This document shows, in pieces, positions 1 through 10,334 of a stretch of DNA of 64,000 nucleotides. The translations under genes and the position numbers were made by a program. Source of the DNA: Thiothrix sp. (GTDB taxonomy: Bacteria; Pseudomonadota; Gammaproteobacteria; Thiotrichales; Thiotrichaceae); assembly GCF_028714775.1 (NCBI RefSeq), contig NZ_JAQTLS010000002.1, positions 124,001 to 188,000 of the forward strand, given 5' to 3'. The notes beneath the pieces were generated by a model. That model made no database searches. It was not told the DNA's origin and was given only the letters and a program-made list of their open reading frames with translations. How positions within the stretch are numbered: position 1 is the first letter of the stretch; each line of letters opens with the position of its first letter.

Positions 1-1280
1 ATACCGTTCATGATCGCGCTCATACCGAATTCGCGCACACCGTAAGACAGGTAGTTGCCGCTGAAATCTTGCGCTTTATGATGCCCAGGACTGATGTGCT
101 TGCTGGACTTGTTGAAAGTGTTGTTGGAAGGCGTCAAGTCAGCCGAGCCGCCGAGGAACTCAGGCAGCAACGGTGCGAACGCATCCAGTGCATTTTTGGA
201 AGCCACGCGGGTCGCTGGTGATTCTGCTTTCGCATCAATCGCAGCAATGGCTTTCGCGGATTCTTCAACCCAGTTAGCAGGCAATTCGCCAGCCATGCGG
301 CGTTTGAATTCAGCCGCTTCCGCAGGGTAAGCCGCTGCGTATGCCGCAAATTGCTCATTCCATGCTGCTTCTGCTGCTGCACCTTTGGCTTTCGCGTCCC
401 AACCTTCGTAAACGTTGGCAGGAATCTCGAATGGGCCAGGTGTCCAACCCAATTGGGCGCGGGTCAAGGCAATTTCAGCGTCACCCAGTGGTGCGCCGTG
501 GCAGTCGTGTGAACCTGCTTTGTTCGGTGAGCCAAAACCGATAGTGGTTTTGCAGCAAATCAGGGATGGCTTGCCAGTTTCAGCGCGGGCAGCTTCGACA
601 GCCGCTTTGATCGCGTCAGCATCGTGACCATCAACGTTAGCAACGACGTGCCAGCCGTAAGCTTCAAAGCGCTTAGGGGTGTTGTCTGTGAACCAGCCGT
701 CCACTTCACCGTCGATGGAAATGTTGTTGTCATCGTAGAAACAGATCAGTTTGCCCAAGCCCATTGTGCCTGCGAAAGAGCACGCTTCGTGGGAAATGCC
801 TTCCATCAAGCATCCGTCGCCCAAGAACACGTAGCTGTGATGGTCAACGATGGTGTGACCCGGCTTGTTGAATTGCGCAGCCAAGATTTTTTCAGCCAAT
901 GCCATACCAACGGCGTTGGTGATGCCTTGACCGAGTGGGCCGGTAGTGGTTTCAATGCCCGGTGCATAGCCGTACTCAGGGTGGCCTGGGGTTTTGGAAT
1001 GCAGTTGGCGGAACGCTTTCAGGTCGTCCATTGACAGGTCATAGCCAGTCAGGTGCAGTACGGAGTACGGCAGCATGGAACCATGCCCATTAGACATGAC
1101 GAAACGGTCACGGTTAGCCCACGCAGGGTTTTGTGGGTTGTGGGACATGTAGTCGTTGTAGAGGACTTCAGCGATGTCCGCCATGCCCATAGGTGCGCCC
1201 GGATGCCCGGAATTCGCTTTTTGTACGGCATCCATAGCCAAGACGCGGATTGCATTAGCCAGCTCACGGCGTGTAGTCAT
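1..1280 (-). CDS. tkt: Transketolase, 3' end outside window
   Basis: Thiamine-diphosphate enzyme moving two-carbon ketol units in the pentose phosphate pathway or Calvin cycle. About 426 N-terminal residues are visible. They include the family start ([18 protein letters not shown]), the substrate motif [10 protein letters not shown], the GPLGQG loop, and the ThDP/metal motif [13 protein letters not shown] followed by DDNNISIDG. The ATG at 1280 is preceded by a good AGGAG. The C-terminal part lies beyond base 1. The neighbour on the other side is the divergent metK operon. In a sulfur-oxidising autotroph this enzyme would also serve carbon fixation, but no Calvin-cycle gene is seen here, so that role is inference. 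Confidence 0.95.
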   Translation of the reverse strand, partial: MTTRRELANAIRVLAMDAVQKANSGHPGAPMGMADIAEVLYNDYMSHNPQNPAWANRDRFVMSNGHGSMLPYSVLHLTGYDLSMDDLKAFRQLHSKTPGHPEYGYAPGIETTTGPLGQGITNAVGMALAEKILAAQFNKPGHTIVDHHSYVFLGDGCLMEGISHEACSFAGTMGLGKLICFYDDNNISIDGEVDGWFTDNTPKRFEAYGWHVVANVDGHDADAIKAAVEAARAETGKPSLICCKTTIGFGSPNKAGSHDCHGAPLGDAEIALTRAQLGWTPGPFEIPANVYEGWDAKAKGAAAEAAWNEQFAAYAAAYPAEAAEFKRRMAGELPANWVEESAKAIAAIDAKAESPATRVASKNALDAFAPLLPEFLGGSADLTPSNNTFNKSSKHISPGHHKAQDFSGNYLSYGVREFGMSAIMNG

Positions 1281-1644
1281 TGACGGGTCTCCTGTAATTT
1301 CAAGTATCGTTTTAACCCATCTCTAACGTGGTGATGGGATATGTAAGGCGTAACCCCCGCCGTCTGTATCTCAAGTGATGCAGCGCAGCAAAGATTTGCA
1401 AATTTTGTAGTATACTGCCACCACTAAAGCGCGACCCAAAGGGATGACAGCGCCCGCTGTATATTTATTGTTCAGGCTGGAATAAAGTCCTTGTATTGTG
1501 TCGAACTTCTATGGCATGGGCAACTCTCCCTTGTTGGATAGATAACCCTGCATTAATGTGAATTTTCCATGACGACAGCCCGTAGCGTATGGTGCATTGG
1601 CGAAATGTTTCGTCTATTATGGCGGGCTGGATTTTTGATACCGC
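1281..1644. other. Intergenic region, transketolase/metK divergent promoters
   Basis: A 364-base stretch between the divergent tkt and metK genes, before the riboswitch begins. No convincing gene is seen. A TATACT hexamer at 1411-1416 could be a -10 element, but I could not pair it with a good -35 on either strand. The region should hold both promoters. Confidence 0.5.
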
Positions 1645-1718
1645 ACTTGAGGAGCGTTGCGACGGGCTGATTCCCGCCAGGCTCAAGTGAAGGTTGTTAG
1701 TACAACGGCGCTCGGTCA
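1645..1718 (+). promoter_or_regulatory. S-adenosylhomocysteine (SAH) riboswitch
   Basis: The sequence matches the SAH riboswitch pattern closely. It has the conserved GAGGAGCG-TTGCGAC block (1650-1663), the GCCAGGCTC block (1676-1684) and the CAACGGCGCTC block (1703-1713). ACTTGAG (1645-1651) pairs with CTCAAGT (1682-1688). CGGG (1663-1666) pairs with CCCG (1673-1676). GAGCG (1652-1656) pairs with CGCTC (1709-1713), forming the pseudoknot expected for this class. It lies about 28 bases before the metK start, with the ribosome-binding site just after it. Known SAH riboswitches turn on SAH-recycling genes when SAH accumulates. Placement ahead of metK rather than directly ahead of ahcY is notable. 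Confidence 0.92.
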
Positions 1719-1745
1719 TTCATTTTTGTTTAGGAGATTGAATCA

Positions 1746-2909
1746 ATGACTGAGAGAAGCTACCTGTTTACTTCTGAGTCTGTTTCTGAAGGCCACCCAG
1801 ATAAAATGGCGGATCAAATATCCGATGCCATTCTGGACGCGATCATTGCCAAAGACCCTTACGCCCGTGTGGCGTGCGAAACCCTGACCAAGACTGGCAT
1901 GGTGGTTCTCGCGGGCGAAATTACCACGACTGCTGAAATCGACTACGAAGGTATCGTGCGTGGCGTGGTTAACGACATCGGCTACAACAATTCCGAAATC
2001 GGTTTCGACGGTCACACTTGCGCCGTGATCAATGCACTCGGTAAGCAATCCCCAGACATCGCGATGGGCGTTGACCGTGCGAAACCTGAAGATCAAGGTG
2101 CGGGCGACCAAGGCTTGATGTTTGGTTACGCCAGCAACGAAACTGACGTATTGATGCCAGCCGCTCTGACTTACGCCCACCGTCTGGTGAAGCAACAAGC
2201 GGATATGCGCAAAAACGGCACACTGCCTTGGCTGCGCCCGGATGCAAAATCCCAAGTTACTGTGCGTTACGAAGATGGCAAAATCGTTGCTATCGACGCC
2301 GTAGTGCTTTCCACCCAACACAGCCCAGATGTCAGCCTTGAAGACCTGCGTGCCGGTGTGATGGAACACGTTATCATGCCAGTACTGCCACAAGAATGGC
2401 TGCACGCTGATACCAAATACCACATCAACCCAACTGGCAACTTCGTAATCGGCGGCCCTGTGGGTGACTGCGGCCTGACCGGGCGTAAAATCATCGTCGA
2501 CACTTACGGTGGTATGGCACGTCACGGCGGCGGCGCATTCTCCGGCAAAGACCCATCCAAAGTTGACCGTTCCGCTGCGTATGCAGGCCGTTATGTCGCG
2601 AAAAACATCGTGGCTGCTGGCTTGGCAGACCGTTGCGAAATTCAAGTCTCCTACGCTATCGGTGTAGCGCAACCTACCTCCATCACGGTTGAAACCTTCG
2701 GAACTAACAAGGTCGATGAAACCCTGATCGAAAATCTGGTACGCGAACATTTCGACCTGCGTCCTTACGGCATCACCAAAATGCTCGACCTGCTGCGCCC
2801 GATTTATCGCAGTACGGCTGCTTATGGTCACTTCGGTCGTGATGACCTCGACCTGCCGTGGGAACGTACCGATAAAGCTGCTGCGCTGCGTGCTGCTGCT
2901 GGCCTGTAA
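1746..2909 (+). CDS. metK: S-adenosylmethionine synthase
   Basis: Makes S-adenosylmethionine from methionine and ATP in the cytoplasm. The 387-residue length is typical. Visible signatures are [15 protein letters not shown] near residue 10, [12 protein letters not shown] near 118, and [19 protein letters not shown] near 258. The ATG at 1746 follows TAGGAG with good spacing. It is the first gene of a tight plus-strand run with ahcY (16 bases later), metF and rsmE, so synthesis of the methyl donor and recycling of its by-product probably share one transcript. The SAH riboswitch in its leader is the likely control point. Confidence 0.97.
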   Translation: MTERSYLFTSESVSEGHPDKMADQISDAILDAIIAKDPYARVACETLTKTGMVVLAGEITTTAEIDYEGIVRGVVNDIGYNNSEIGFDGHTCAVINALGKQSPDIAMGVDRAKPEDQGAGDQGLMFGYASNETDVLMPAALTYAHRLVKQQADMRKNGTLPWLRPDAKSQVTVRYEDGKIVAIDAVVLSTQHSPDVSLEDLRAGVMEHVIMPVLPQEWLHADTKYHINPTGNFVIGGPVGDCGLTGRKIIVDTYGGMARHGGGAFSGKDPSKVDRSAAYAGRYVAKNIVAAGLADRCEIQVSYAIGVAQPTSITVETFGTNKVDETLIENLVREHFDLRPYGITKMLDLLRPIYRSTAAYGHFGRDDLDLPWERTDKAAALRAAAGL

Positions 2910-2925
2910 TTAGGAGACTGACAAT

Positions 2926-4332
2926 ATGACTACTTTTAACGACTATATCGTCGCCGATATGGGCTTGGCTGCTTGGGGCCGCAAGGAAATCAACATCGCT
3001 GAAACCGAAATGCCCGGTTTGATGATGATCCGCGAAGAATTCGCTGCCAGCCAACCACTGAAAGGCGCTCGCATTACCGGCTCTTTGCACATGACGATCC
3101 AAACAGCCGTGCTGATGGAAACGTTGGTTGCTTTGGGTGCGGAACTACGCTGGGCATCTTGCAACATCTATTCTACCCAAGACCATGCGGCTGCGGCGAT
3201 GGCTGAAGCTGGCATTCCTGTGTTCGCGTACAAAGGCGAATCACTGGAAGAGTACTGGGATTACACCCACAAAATCTTCGAGTGGCCTAATGGTCAGCAA
3301 GCCAACATGATTTTGGATGATGGCGGCGATGCGACTTTGCTGCTGCATTTGGGGACTCGTGCTGAAACAGACCCTAGCTTGGTTGCTAACCCTACGTCTG
3401 AAGAAGAAACTTACTTGTACGCGGCAATCCGTAACCGTCTGGAAACTTCACCGAACTGGTACAGCACCCGTTTGGCAGAAGTCCGTGGCGTAACGGAAGA
3501 AACCACTACCGGGGTTCACCGCCTGTATCAGATGCACGCGCGTGGTGAGCTGAAATTCCCGGCAATCAACGTCAACGATTCCGTGACCAAATCCAAGTTC
3601 GACAACCTGTACGGCTGCCGCGAATCACTGGTTGATGGCATCAAGCGTGCTACCGACGTAATGGTAGCGGGCAAAGTTGCGCTGGTATGCGGCTACGGCG
3701 ACGTGGGCAAAGGTTCTTGCCAAGCATTGCGTGCATTGTCTGCTCAAGTTTGGGTAACAGAAATCGACCCGATCTGCGCCCTGCAAGCAGCAATGGAAGG
3801 CTACCGCGTGGTAACGATGGATTATGCGGCTGACAAGGCTGACATTTTCGTCACAGCGACTGGCAACTACCACGTCATCGACCACAGCCACATGGTCAAA
3901 ATGAAAGACCAAGCTATCGTTTGCAACATCGGTCACTTCGACAATGAAATCGACGTGGCTTCACTGGAACAGTACCAGTGGGAAGAAATCAAGCCGCAAG
4001 TCGACCACATCATTTTCCCTGATGGCAAGCGCATCACGCTGCTGGCAAAAGGGCGTTTGGTGAACTTGGGTTGTGCGACTGGGCATCCGTCTTACGTCAT
4101 GTCGTCTTCATTTGCCAACCAAACGATTGCGCAAATCGAACTGTGGACTGAGCGCGATTCCGGCAAATACCCAATTGGCGTTTACACCCTACCGAAACAC
4201 CTCGACGAGAAAGTTGCCCGCTTGCAGTTGAAAAAGCTGAATGCGCAACTGACCCAGTTGAGCGAGTACCAAGCGCAGTACATTGACGTTCCAATGGAAG
4301 GCCCGTACAAAGCTGACCATTACCGTTATTAA
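2926..4332 (+). CDS. ahcY: Adenosylhomocysteinase
   Basis: Hydrolyses S-adenosylhomocysteine to homocysteine and adenosine, relieving product inhibition of methyltransferases. It is 468 residues long. The NAD-binding Rossmann motif GYGDVGKG lies near residue 255, the substrate region [13 protein letters not shown] near 208, and the family C-terminus KADHYRY is complete. A ribosome-binding site (TAGGAG) precedes the ATG. It is the direct physiological target expected for the SAH riboswitch upstream. A GC-rich repeat separates it from metF. The whole-cycle grouping metK-ahcY-metF points to regeneration of the activated methyl group. Confidence 0.97.
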   Translation: MTTFNDYIVADMGLAAWGRKEINIAETEMPGLMMIREEFAASQPLKGARITGSLHMTIQTAVLMETLVALGAELRWASCNIYSTQDHAAAAMAEAGIPVFAYKGESLEEYWDYTHKIFEWPNGQQANMILDDGGDATLLLHLGTRAETDPSLVANPTSEEETYLYAAIRNRLETSPNWYSTRLAEVRGVTEETTTGVHRLYQMHARGELKFPAINVNDSVTKSKFDNLYGCRESLVDGIKRATDVMVAGKVALVCGYGDVGKGSCQALRALSAQVWVTEIDPICALQAAMEGYRVVTMDYAADKADIFVTATGNYHVIDHSHMVKMKDQAIVCNIGHFDNEIDVASLEQYQWEEIKPQVDHIIFPDGKRITLLAKGRLVNLGCATGHPSYVMSSSFANQTIAQIELWTERDSGKYPIGVYTLPKHLDEKVARLQLKKLNAQLTQLSEYQAQYIDVPMEGPYKADHYRY

Positions 4333-4341
4333 GGTGTAAGA

Positions 4342-4400
4342 ACCCCTCACCCCCCCTAGCCCCTCTCCCTCAAGGGGGCGAGGGGAACAAGAGAGGAAAG
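4342..4400. repeat. GC-rich palindromic repeat, copy 1
   Basis: A short element between ahcY and metF made of CCCCTCACC..., then CTAGCCCCTCTCCCTC and AAGGGGGCGAGGGG, ending AACAAGAGAGGAAAG. The CCCTC/GAGGG parts can fold back. Almost the same string, including the AACAAGAG-GGAAAG tail, occurs at 49819-49875 downstream of the peroxiredoxin gene. The tail also supplies the purine-rich ribosome-binding site of metF. Confidence 0.75.
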
Positions 4401-4403
4401 TTT

Positions 4404-5273
4404 ATGACTGACGAACATCAACAGGATCATCAACACGATGACCTGATCTTCAGCTTCGAGTTTTTCCCGCCCAAGACTGACAAAGGCGCGGAAAACCTGC
4501 GGGTGGTGCGCACCCAATTGGCAGAATTGAAGCCGCGTTTCTTTTCCGTCACTTACGGCGCGGGCGGCTCGACGCAAGCCAATACGCTCAACACCGTGCT
4601 GGAAATTCAGCGTGATTCTGGCATTGAAGCTGCGCCACATTTGTCGTGCGTAGGTTCCAGTGCCGAACATATCCGCGAAATTCTGGACACCTACCGCAAC
4701 AACGGCATCAAGCACATTGTTGCTTTGCGCGGTGATTTGCCTTCTGGTTCACGCGATTTGGGGCAATTCCGCTACGCTAACGAGTTGGTGGAGTTCATCC
4801 GTAAGGAAACCGGCGACCATTTCGATATTGAAGTGGCGGCCTACCCAGAAATGCATCCGCAAGCTCCCAACCTCAGGGTCGACATCGACAACTTTGTGCG
4901 CAAGGTGAATGCAGGCGCGAACAGTGCGATTACGCAGTACTTCTTCAATGCTGATGCGTACTGGCATTTCGTGGATGAATGCGTGAAAAAAGGCGTGGAA
5001 ATCCCCATCGTCCCCGGCATTATGCCGATTACGAATTACACGCAACTGGCGCGTTTTTCGGATATGTGTGGCGCGGAAATCCCACGCTGGTTGCGCAAGC
5101 AACTGGAAACCTATGCGGATGACGTGGAATCCATCGCTAAATTCGGTGAGGAATTCGTTAGCTTGCTGTGTGAAAATCTGCTGGAAACTGGCGCACCGGG
5201 GCTGCATTTCTACACTATGAATCGGGTTGAGCCGACCATGAGCATTTGGAAAAATATTGGGTTGGCCGAGTAA
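4404..5273 (+). CDS. metF: Methylenetetrahydrofolate reductase
   Basis: FAD-dependent reduction of 5,10-methylene- to 5-methyl-tetrahydrofolate, which supplies the methyl group for methionine synthesis. It has 289 residues, the usual bacterial size. Visible motifs are FSFEFFPPKT at residue 12, VTYGAGGST near 48, HIVALRGD near 97 and GIMPITNY near 204. The start ATG follows GAGAGGAAAG, which belongs to the GC-rich repeat. Its stop codon overlaps the rsmE start (TAATG). It completes the methyl-cycle operon begun by metK and ahcY. Confidence 0.96.
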   Translation: MTDEHQQDHQHDDLIFSFEFFPPKTDKGAENLRVVRTQLAELKPRFFSVTYGAGGSTQANTLNTVLEIQRDSGIEAAPHLSCVGSSAEHIREILDTYRNNGIKHIVALRGDLPSGSRDLGQFRYANELVEFIRKETGDHFDIEVAAYPEMHPQAPNLRVDIDNFVRKVNAGANSAITQYFFNADAYWHFVDECVKKGVEIPIVPGIMPITNYTQLARFSDMCGAEIPRWLRKQLETYADDVESIAKFGEEFVSLLCENLLETGAPGLHFYTMNRVEPTMSIWKNIGLAE

Positions 5274-6004
5274 TGCGCATCCCGCGTTTTTACGTGCCGC
5301 AACCTCTCGTTGTTGGGCAGGAATTCACTCTGCCCGACACGACTTTCCGCCACGCAGTGCAAGTCTTACGCTTGAATGTTGGCGAGCCGCTGATCCTGTT
5401 TAACGGCGAAGGCGGCGAATATTCCGCACAGATGAGCAACGTCAGCAAACGCAGCGCATCCGTGATGATCGAAGGTTTTTCTCCGGTCGATACCGAATCC
5501 CCCATCCACCTCACCCTCGTGCAAGCCGTTATCAAGCCGGACAAGATGGATTTTGCCCTGCAAAAAGCCGTGGAACTGGGTGTGAATACCATCCAGCCGC
5601 TGATTACCCAGCGCAGCGTGGTGCGCATCGGCAAAGAGCAGGTGGATAAAAAGTTGCAGCATTGGGAGGGTGTTGTGGTTGCCGCTTGTGAGCAGTCCGG
5701 GCGTACCCGAATGCCAGTGGTGCAAGTTCCCTTAGCGCTGGAGCGCTGGTTGGAAATGCCAGCAACAGGCACACGTTTGATCCTCGCGCCGGGTGATTTC
5801 CCACGCATCAATGCTTTGCCGCTGGATTTGCCTGTGCCAATTGAACTGCTGATCGGGCCAGAAGGCGGGTTTACGGATGAGGAGGTGGCGCAGTGCATTC
5901 AGGCGGGTGTTACGCCGGTTTCGCTGGGGCCGCGCATCTTGCGGGCGGAAACGGCTAGCCTTGCGGCACTGGCATTGCTCCAGCACCGCTACGGCGATAT
6001 TTAA
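5273..6004 (+). CDS. rsmE: 16S rRNA m3U1498 methyltransferase
   Basis: SAM-dependent methylation of U1498 in 16S rRNA. I chose ATG 5273 (MRIPRFYVP), which overlaps the metF stop codon; an in-frame start at 5246 would lie inside metF. The protein has 243 residues. The N-terminal PUA-like part contains FRHAVQVLRL. The SPOUT methyltransferase part shows LLIGPEGGFTDEE near residue 188 and SLGPRILRAETA near 217, the knot residues that bind SAM. It is translationally coupled to metF. A SAM user at the end of a SAM-cycle operon fits the context. The stop touches the convergent FHA gene. Confidence 0.93.
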   Translation: MRIPRFYVPQPLVVGQEFTLPDTTFRHAVQVLRLNVGEPLILFNGEGGEYSAQMSNVSKRSASVMIEGFSPVDTESPIHLTLVQAVIKPDKMDFALQKAVELGVNTIQPLITQRSVVRIGKEQVDKKLQHWEGVVVAACEQSGRTRMPVVQVPLALERWLEMPATGTRLILAPGDFPRINALPLDLPVPIELLIGPEGGFTDEEVAQCIQAGVTPVSLGPRILRAETASLAALALLQHRYGDI

Positions 6005-6958
6005 TTATTCTTCAAGCTGCGACGGCAAATCTTTAGTGATAGCCTGCATGTAATCATCCAATGGCAAGGTCGGTGCTGCATGGAGATTAAACGAGCTTAA
6101 GGTCTGGTTGTAGGCTGGTTCGCTGGAGAATTCATTATCGACCGTTATCTGATCCAGCCAGTTAATACCTTCCAAGATAATGAGTGGGGAACTCAGTAAG
6201 AGTGCCAGCCCTACCGCAGGCAGCGGGCGTAGGTAACTTGCCCAGCGTTGGTATAGGTACAGCAGCACGACCACGAGCACGGTGTTGTACAGCGTCGCCG
6301 AAGCGCTGGAGGGGGCATCAGAAGTCACGAGGTAAGATAGCGTTTCGCCGACCAAACCAATCAAGGATTTGGTAATAGCCAGCAGGGAAGCCATGCTGAC
6401 TGCCGAGGCGATAGCCCAGCGATGGGAAGCCAGCCACGTTACCACCGACAATATCAGGGCAAATGCCAGTAAGACGGACAGGTTAAGTAATACGTCGCTG
6501 ACGTAGAACCATGCGCCTTTGTCGATAAACGTTGTCAGGTATTTTTCCAAGAACAGCGTGGCTGCGGTCAGGATCAGCAGTATGGCTGCCCACACGGGGT
6601 TGGAAATAATGGAAAAGAAGCCGCTGAATTTCAGTAGGTTGGTTTCCGCAACGGGGGCATCAGCAGACAGCAGGTTGAGTTTGCGCCCGCCCAAGAGCAA
6701 ACGGCTGGGGATGGGTAATTGCACCCGCTGTTGCCCCAGTGGATGCCCATTCATGGACGTGCCATTTTCACTCGACAGGTTTTGGAGGAACAATGCCCCG
6801 TCTTCGCCTTGTTCAAGCTGTAAATGATGCGCGGAAACCGCCGGGTCTGAGAGGATGATGTCGTTATCCAGCGCCCGCCCAATAGTTACCGGGAATTGTT
6901 CCAAGCGGTGGTATTGGTTTAAGCCACGTGTCTGGACTTCAAGAATTACTTTTGCCAT
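6005..6958 (-). CDS. FHA-domain integral membrane protein
   Basis: A 317-residue protein. It has an N-terminal forkhead-associated domain (about residues 18-90, with TIGRALDNDI, SAHHLQL and SSENGTSMNG), the usual phosphothreonine-binding fold. About five hydrophobic helices follow between residues 115 and 270, then a short soluble tail ending in SQLEE. The FHA part is probably cytoplasmic. Its start overlaps the end of the upstream trypsin-like protease gene by 13 bases, so the two are co-expressed. No Ser/Thr kinase is next to it. The function is unknown. A role coupling cytoplasmic phospho-signals to the periplasmic protease is inference only. Confidence 0.85.
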   Translation of the reverse strand: MAKVILEVQTRGLNQYHRLEQFPVTIGRALDNDIILSDPAVSAHHLQLEQGEDGALFLQNLSSENGTSMNGHPLGQQRVQLPIPSRLLLGGRKLNLLSADAPVAETNLLKFSGFFSIISNPVWAAILLILTAATLFLEKYLTTFIDKGAWFYVSDVLLNLSVLLAFALILSVVTWLASHRWAIASAVSMASLLAITKSLIGLVGETLSYLVTSDAPSSASATLYNTVLVVVLLYLYQRWASYLRPLPAVGLALLLSSPLIILEGINWLDQITVDNEFSSEPAYNQTLSSFNLHAAPTLPLDDYMQAITKDLPSQLEE

Positions 6959-8211
6959 TTGAATCCCTCCATCATGCGCTTGGCTAGTTGCACTCCGCTT
7001 GCAAAGTCGATACCCGTCATATCCATATTAAACAGCATCCCTTGTTGCGGGTATCCAACCATCGCTCCCGTCACCATCATGTCGCTGAGTCCCTTGTAAT
7101 TGAGGTAATCCCGGCGGCAGATAGTCATTTTGAACTCTTGCCCTGCCACTTGGGTGAAATCAGTATGGCAGGCGAAATTGGTCACATCGTTTTTACCGGC
7201 CTTGCTCTCCAATACGCTGGAGTTCTGGGTTTGATAGCCCTTATAAAAACGCGGCGGGGTCATTTTATCGCTGGTAAGCCAGATATATTCATACGCGAGC
7301 GAGCCGACTTCCAACCCATCATCCAGATAAATATTGCTGTCATTGGTGCAGCGGGTGTAATACACGCGCATGAGTTCATCAGGGTCGGGTTTGCTGCTGT
7401 TGTCCCAGCAACGCACATAACCTTCAATATCACCGGGAACCACCAGCTTGCCGATGGGCAGGGTTGTCCATTTGGCATCGGTCAGGCGTTTGATGTATTT
7501 GTCGGCATTGCCACGTAGTTGTTCGGCAATGCGCTCATCAAGGTCGGCATCCTGCTCGAATCCGCTTAGCTTGAGGCGTTCCAGCATGGTGGCAAGGTAT
7601 TGCCCCGGAACCAGAAAGCTGATTTCGTTGCCGGAGGTTGCCACATTTACACCGATGACTTCGCCTTGCTCATTGAGGGTGGGGCCGCCGCTCATGCCGG
7701 GATTGAGGCTGCCGGAAAACAGGATGTTGTTGTCATCGCTGTTTTTCATGATGCCATTGTTTGTTCCTTCGATAATCGAAAAGCCCAAATCCAGCGGATT
7801 GCCGAGTGAATACAGACGTGCGCCTTTTTGCGGTACTTGCGCGAGGTGCAAAGGCGTACCGAGTGGTTCGCCCGCCTTCAGTACGGCCAAGTCATGGATA
7901 ACATCGACCGCCAGCAATTCCAACTTGCCAGATTTGCCAGCCGTGGAAAGGTAATCCAGCTCGAATTCTTCGGGGTCATTCACGAAGGTGCTGACAACGT
8001 GGTAGTTGGTCGCAATGATATTTGGCTCCATGACGATGAAGCCGGAACCAATTGCGGTTTTCTTGCCACTTTGTTGGTTAATGACCCGAACCTGATAGAC
8101 AGACTGCTCAACATTCTTGTAAATAGAAGAGGAATCGCCCTGCGCGTAACCCGGCTGAACAAGCGCAAGCGTGATCAGAACCAATAAGATTTTTAATGAA
8201 AAACGGTACAT
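6946..8211 (-). CDS. Secreted trypsin-like serine protease
   Basis: A 421-residue protein with a signal peptide (about residues 1-23, ending GYAQ) followed by a chymotrypsin-fold domain. The triad is visible as His71 (ATNYHVV), Asp107 (VIHDLAVLK) and Ser174 (PGMSGGPTL). There is no recognisable PDZ domain. The remaining roughly 200 C-terminal residues match nothing I know and contain several cysteines, suggesting a periplasmic disulfide-bonded region. It overlaps the FHA membrane protein gene by 13 bases. Substrate unknown. Confidence 0.85.
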   Translation of the reverse strand: MYRFSLKILLVLITLALVQPGYAQGDSSSIYKNVEQSVYQVRVINQQSGKKTAIGSGFIVMEPNIIATNYHVVSTFVNDPEEFELDYLSTAGKSGKLELLAVDVIHDLAVLKAGEPLGTPLHLAQVPQKGARLYSLGNPLDLGFSIIEGTNNGIMKNSDDNNILFSGSLNPGMSGGPTLNEQGEVIGVNVATSGNEISFLVPGQYLATMLERLKLSGFEQDADLDERIAEQLRGNADKYIKRLTDAKWTTLPIGKLVVPGDIEGYVRCWDNSSKPDPDELMRVYYTRCTNDSNIYLDDGLEVGSLAYEYIWLTSDKMTPPRFYKGYQTQNSSVLESKAGKNDVTNFACHTDFTQVAGQEFKMTICRRDYLNYKGLSDMMVTGAMVGYPQQGMLFNMDMTGIDFASGVQLAKRMMEGFKWQK

Positions 8212-8311
8212 TCCCTGCTTTCCCGCTTAAAACAAGCTTCATGTTTTGTATTGTATAAAATGGACTGTTGTTGCCAGCAGTACCTGTGGGATGACAGTTT
8301 TCCCCCTTCCG

Positions 8312-9598
8312 TCATCCTTGTAGGTCGGTGAAAACGTCCCTAGCGATGCTGATGGTTTCCGCCAAATCGGCATCGGTATGCGCCATTGAGACAAAACCGG
8401 CTTCGTAAGCGGAAGGCGCAAGGTATACCCCACGATCCAACATGCCGTGGAAGAAGCGGTTGAATTGTCCAATATTGCAGGCGGTCACTTGTTGGTAAGT
8501 ATCAATGCGTTTTTCTGTCGTGAAGAAAAGGCCGAACATGCCGCCAACCTGCTGCGTGATGAAGGGTATATTAACTGCGTCTGCCGCTTGTTGCATCCCT
8601 TTTACGAAAGAAGTTGTCTTGGCGGTTAATTCTGCATAGAAACCGGGGCGGGAAATGATTTCCAGCATTTTCAAACCAGCCGTCATGGCGATGGGGTTGC
8701 CGGACAATGTGCCAGCTTGGTACACCGGCCCCAGCGGGGAAAGGTGCTGCATGATTTCGCGTTTGCCGCCGAATGCACCGACCGGCATACCGCCGCCGAT
8801 GATTTTACCCAGCGTGGTAATGTCGGGTTTGACGCCATAGACTTGTTGCGCCCCGCCCAATGCCACGCGGAAGCCAGTCATGACTTCATCAAAAATCAGC
8901 ACCGCGCCGGATTGGTCGCACACCTCACGCAAGGTTTCGAGGAAACCGGGGACGGGTGGGATGCAGTTCATGTTGCCGGAAACGGGTTCGACGATGATGC
9001 AGGAAATCTCATGCCCACGCGCCGCGAACACTTCGCGGACCTGCTCACTGTTGTTGTAATCCAGCGTCAGGGTGAATTGCGCCAATTCTGCCGGGACGCC
9101 GGGGGAACTGGGTTGCCCAAAGGTCAGTGCACCGGAACCGGCTTTCACCAAAAGTGAATCGCCATGCCCGTGGTAGCCACCTTCAAACTTGACCATGTAG
9201 TTACGTCCGGTGAAACCGCGTGCCAGCCGGATGGCAGACATGGTGGCTTCCGTGCCGGAACTGGTCATGCGCACCATTTCGATGGACGGCATGATTTCGC
9301 AAATCTTTTCCGCCATGGTGATTTCGAGTTCGGTCGGTGCGCCGTAACTCAGGCCATCTACTGCCGCTGCTTGCACCGCTGCCACCACTTCCGGGTGCGC
9401 GTGGCCTGCGACCATTGGCCCCCATGAGCCGACGTAATCAATCAGGCGGTTGCCATCAGCATCCCACATATACGCCCCTTGGGCGCGGGCAATAAAGCGC
9501 GGAGTCCCGCCAACGCTACGGAATGCACGTACCGGGGAATTGACCCCGCCGGGGATGGAACGTTTGGCTTGTTCAAACAGCGCTTCAGAACGGGTCAC
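8312..9598 (-). CDS. hemL: Glutamate-1-semialdehyde 2,1-aminomutase
   Basis: PLP enzyme converting glutamate-1-semialdehyde to 5-aminolevulinate in C5-pathway tetrapyrrole synthesis. I chose the GTG at 9598 ([22 protein letters not shown]) because GAGGGAG lies six bases before it; an ATG 18 bases further upstream at 9616 has no good ribosome-binding site. About 428 residues. The PLP lysine lies in [18 protein letters not shown], with GGYHGHGD and [10 protein letters not shown] also visible. It is the last gene of the minus-strand pat-thiD-parDE-thiE run, with a 107-base gap after thiE. Confidence 0.95.
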   Translation of the reverse strand: MTRSEALFEQAKRSIPGGVNSPVRAFRSVGGTPRFIARAQGAYMWDADGNRLIDYVGSWGPMVAGHAHPEVVAAVQAAAVDGLSYGAPTELEITMAEKICEIMPSIEMVRMTSSGTEATMSAIRLARGFTGRNYMVKFEGGYHGHGDSLLVKAGSGALTFGQPSSPGVPAELAQFTLTLDYNNSEQVREVFAARGHEISCIIVEPVSGNMNCIPPVPGFLETLREVCDQSGAVLIFDEVMTGFRVALGGAQQVYGVKPDITTLGKIIGGGMPVGAFGGKREIMQHLSPLGPVYQAGTLSGNPIAMTAGLKMLEIISRPGFYAELTAKTTSFVKGMQQAADAVNIPFITQQVGGMFGLFFTTEKRIDTYQQVTACNIGQFNRFFHGMLDRGVYLAPSAYEAGFVSMAHTDADLAETISIARDVFTDLQG

Positions 9599-9705
9599 GG
9601 CAGACTCCCTCGGCATCAATATTAAAGGATGCTTATTTTCAATGACCCCGCCGCCATTGTCCAGCAAAGCAGGAAAAAACTTCGACGGACGGGGATCAGC
9701 GAAAT

Positions 9706-10332
9706 TTATGACTGCTGGAATAAGTCCCGGTACAAACTGGCTTGGTGGGCAATATCCGGGGCATTAAACACATCGGAAATCACCGCCAGCATGTCCGCGC
9801 CATTTGCCAGCAAGCTCGTGGCGTTATCCAAGGTAATCCCGCCGATAGCGCAAATTGGTACGGATAATTGTTGGTGTGCTGCGTGTAGCACTTCCAAACT
9901 GGCGCGTGGTGCATGGGGCTTGGTGGGGGAGGGGAAAAAGCTGCCGAAGGCGATGTAATCTGCGCCTTGCTGTGCCGCTTCCAACGCCAACGGTAACTGG
10001 TTGTAACAGGACACCCCGATGATGGCGGATTTGCCCAGATACGCCCGCGCCGTTGCGAGTGCGGAATCTTCACGGCCTACGTGAACGCCGTCGGCTTGCA
10101 CGGTTTTCGCTAGAGCCACGTCGTCGTTGATGATGAATAGGGCATTATGGGCGCTCGCGAGGGATTTTAAGTCCCTTGCTTCCTGTTCGCGCCGCGCCGC
10201 ATCGCTGGTTTTGTCGCGGTATTGGACGATGGTTGCGCCGCCGCGCAGGGCTTGCTCGACTTTTTCCAGCAGCAAGTTACCAGTGGAGCCGTCGGTGATG
10301 ATGTAAAGGCCGTTTAGTAGTGCCATGTTCAT
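9706..10332 (-). CDS. thiE: Thiamine-phosphate synthase
   Basis: Joins HMP pyrophosphate to the thiazole phosphate to give thiamine phosphate. It has 208 residues with the TIM-barrel motifs [44 protein letters not shown] and [11 protein letters not shown]. Its ATG lies two bases after the stop codon of the upstream toxin gene parE, and its AGGAC ribosome-binding site lies inside parE. It is thus probably translationally linked to the toxin. thiD, its pathway partner, is on the other side of the toxin-antitoxin pair. No TPP riboswitch was seen upstream. Confidence 0.94.
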   Translation of the reverse strand: MNMALLNGLYIITDGSTGNLLLEKVEQALRGGATIVQYRDKTSDAARREQEARDLKSLASAHNALFIINDDVALAKTVQADGVHVGREDSALATARAYLGKSAIIGVSCYNQLPLALEAAQQGADYIAFGSFFPSPTKPHAPRASLEVLHAAHQQLSVPICAIGGITLDNATSLLANGADMLAVISDVFNAPDIAHQASLYRDLFQQS

Positions 10333-10334
10333 TG

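Noticed and set aside
1465..1719. 84-codon minus-strand frame between tkt and metK
   Set aside because: It lies across the SAH riboswitch, whose conserved bases explain the sequence.
1743..2831. 362-codon open frame antisense to metK
   Set aside because: It is the mirror of a strongly conserved gene and its product matches no family.
8289..8317. Inverted repeat GGATGAC...GTCATCC at the hemL stop
   Set aside because: The 15-base loop and lack of a T run make a terminator call too weak.
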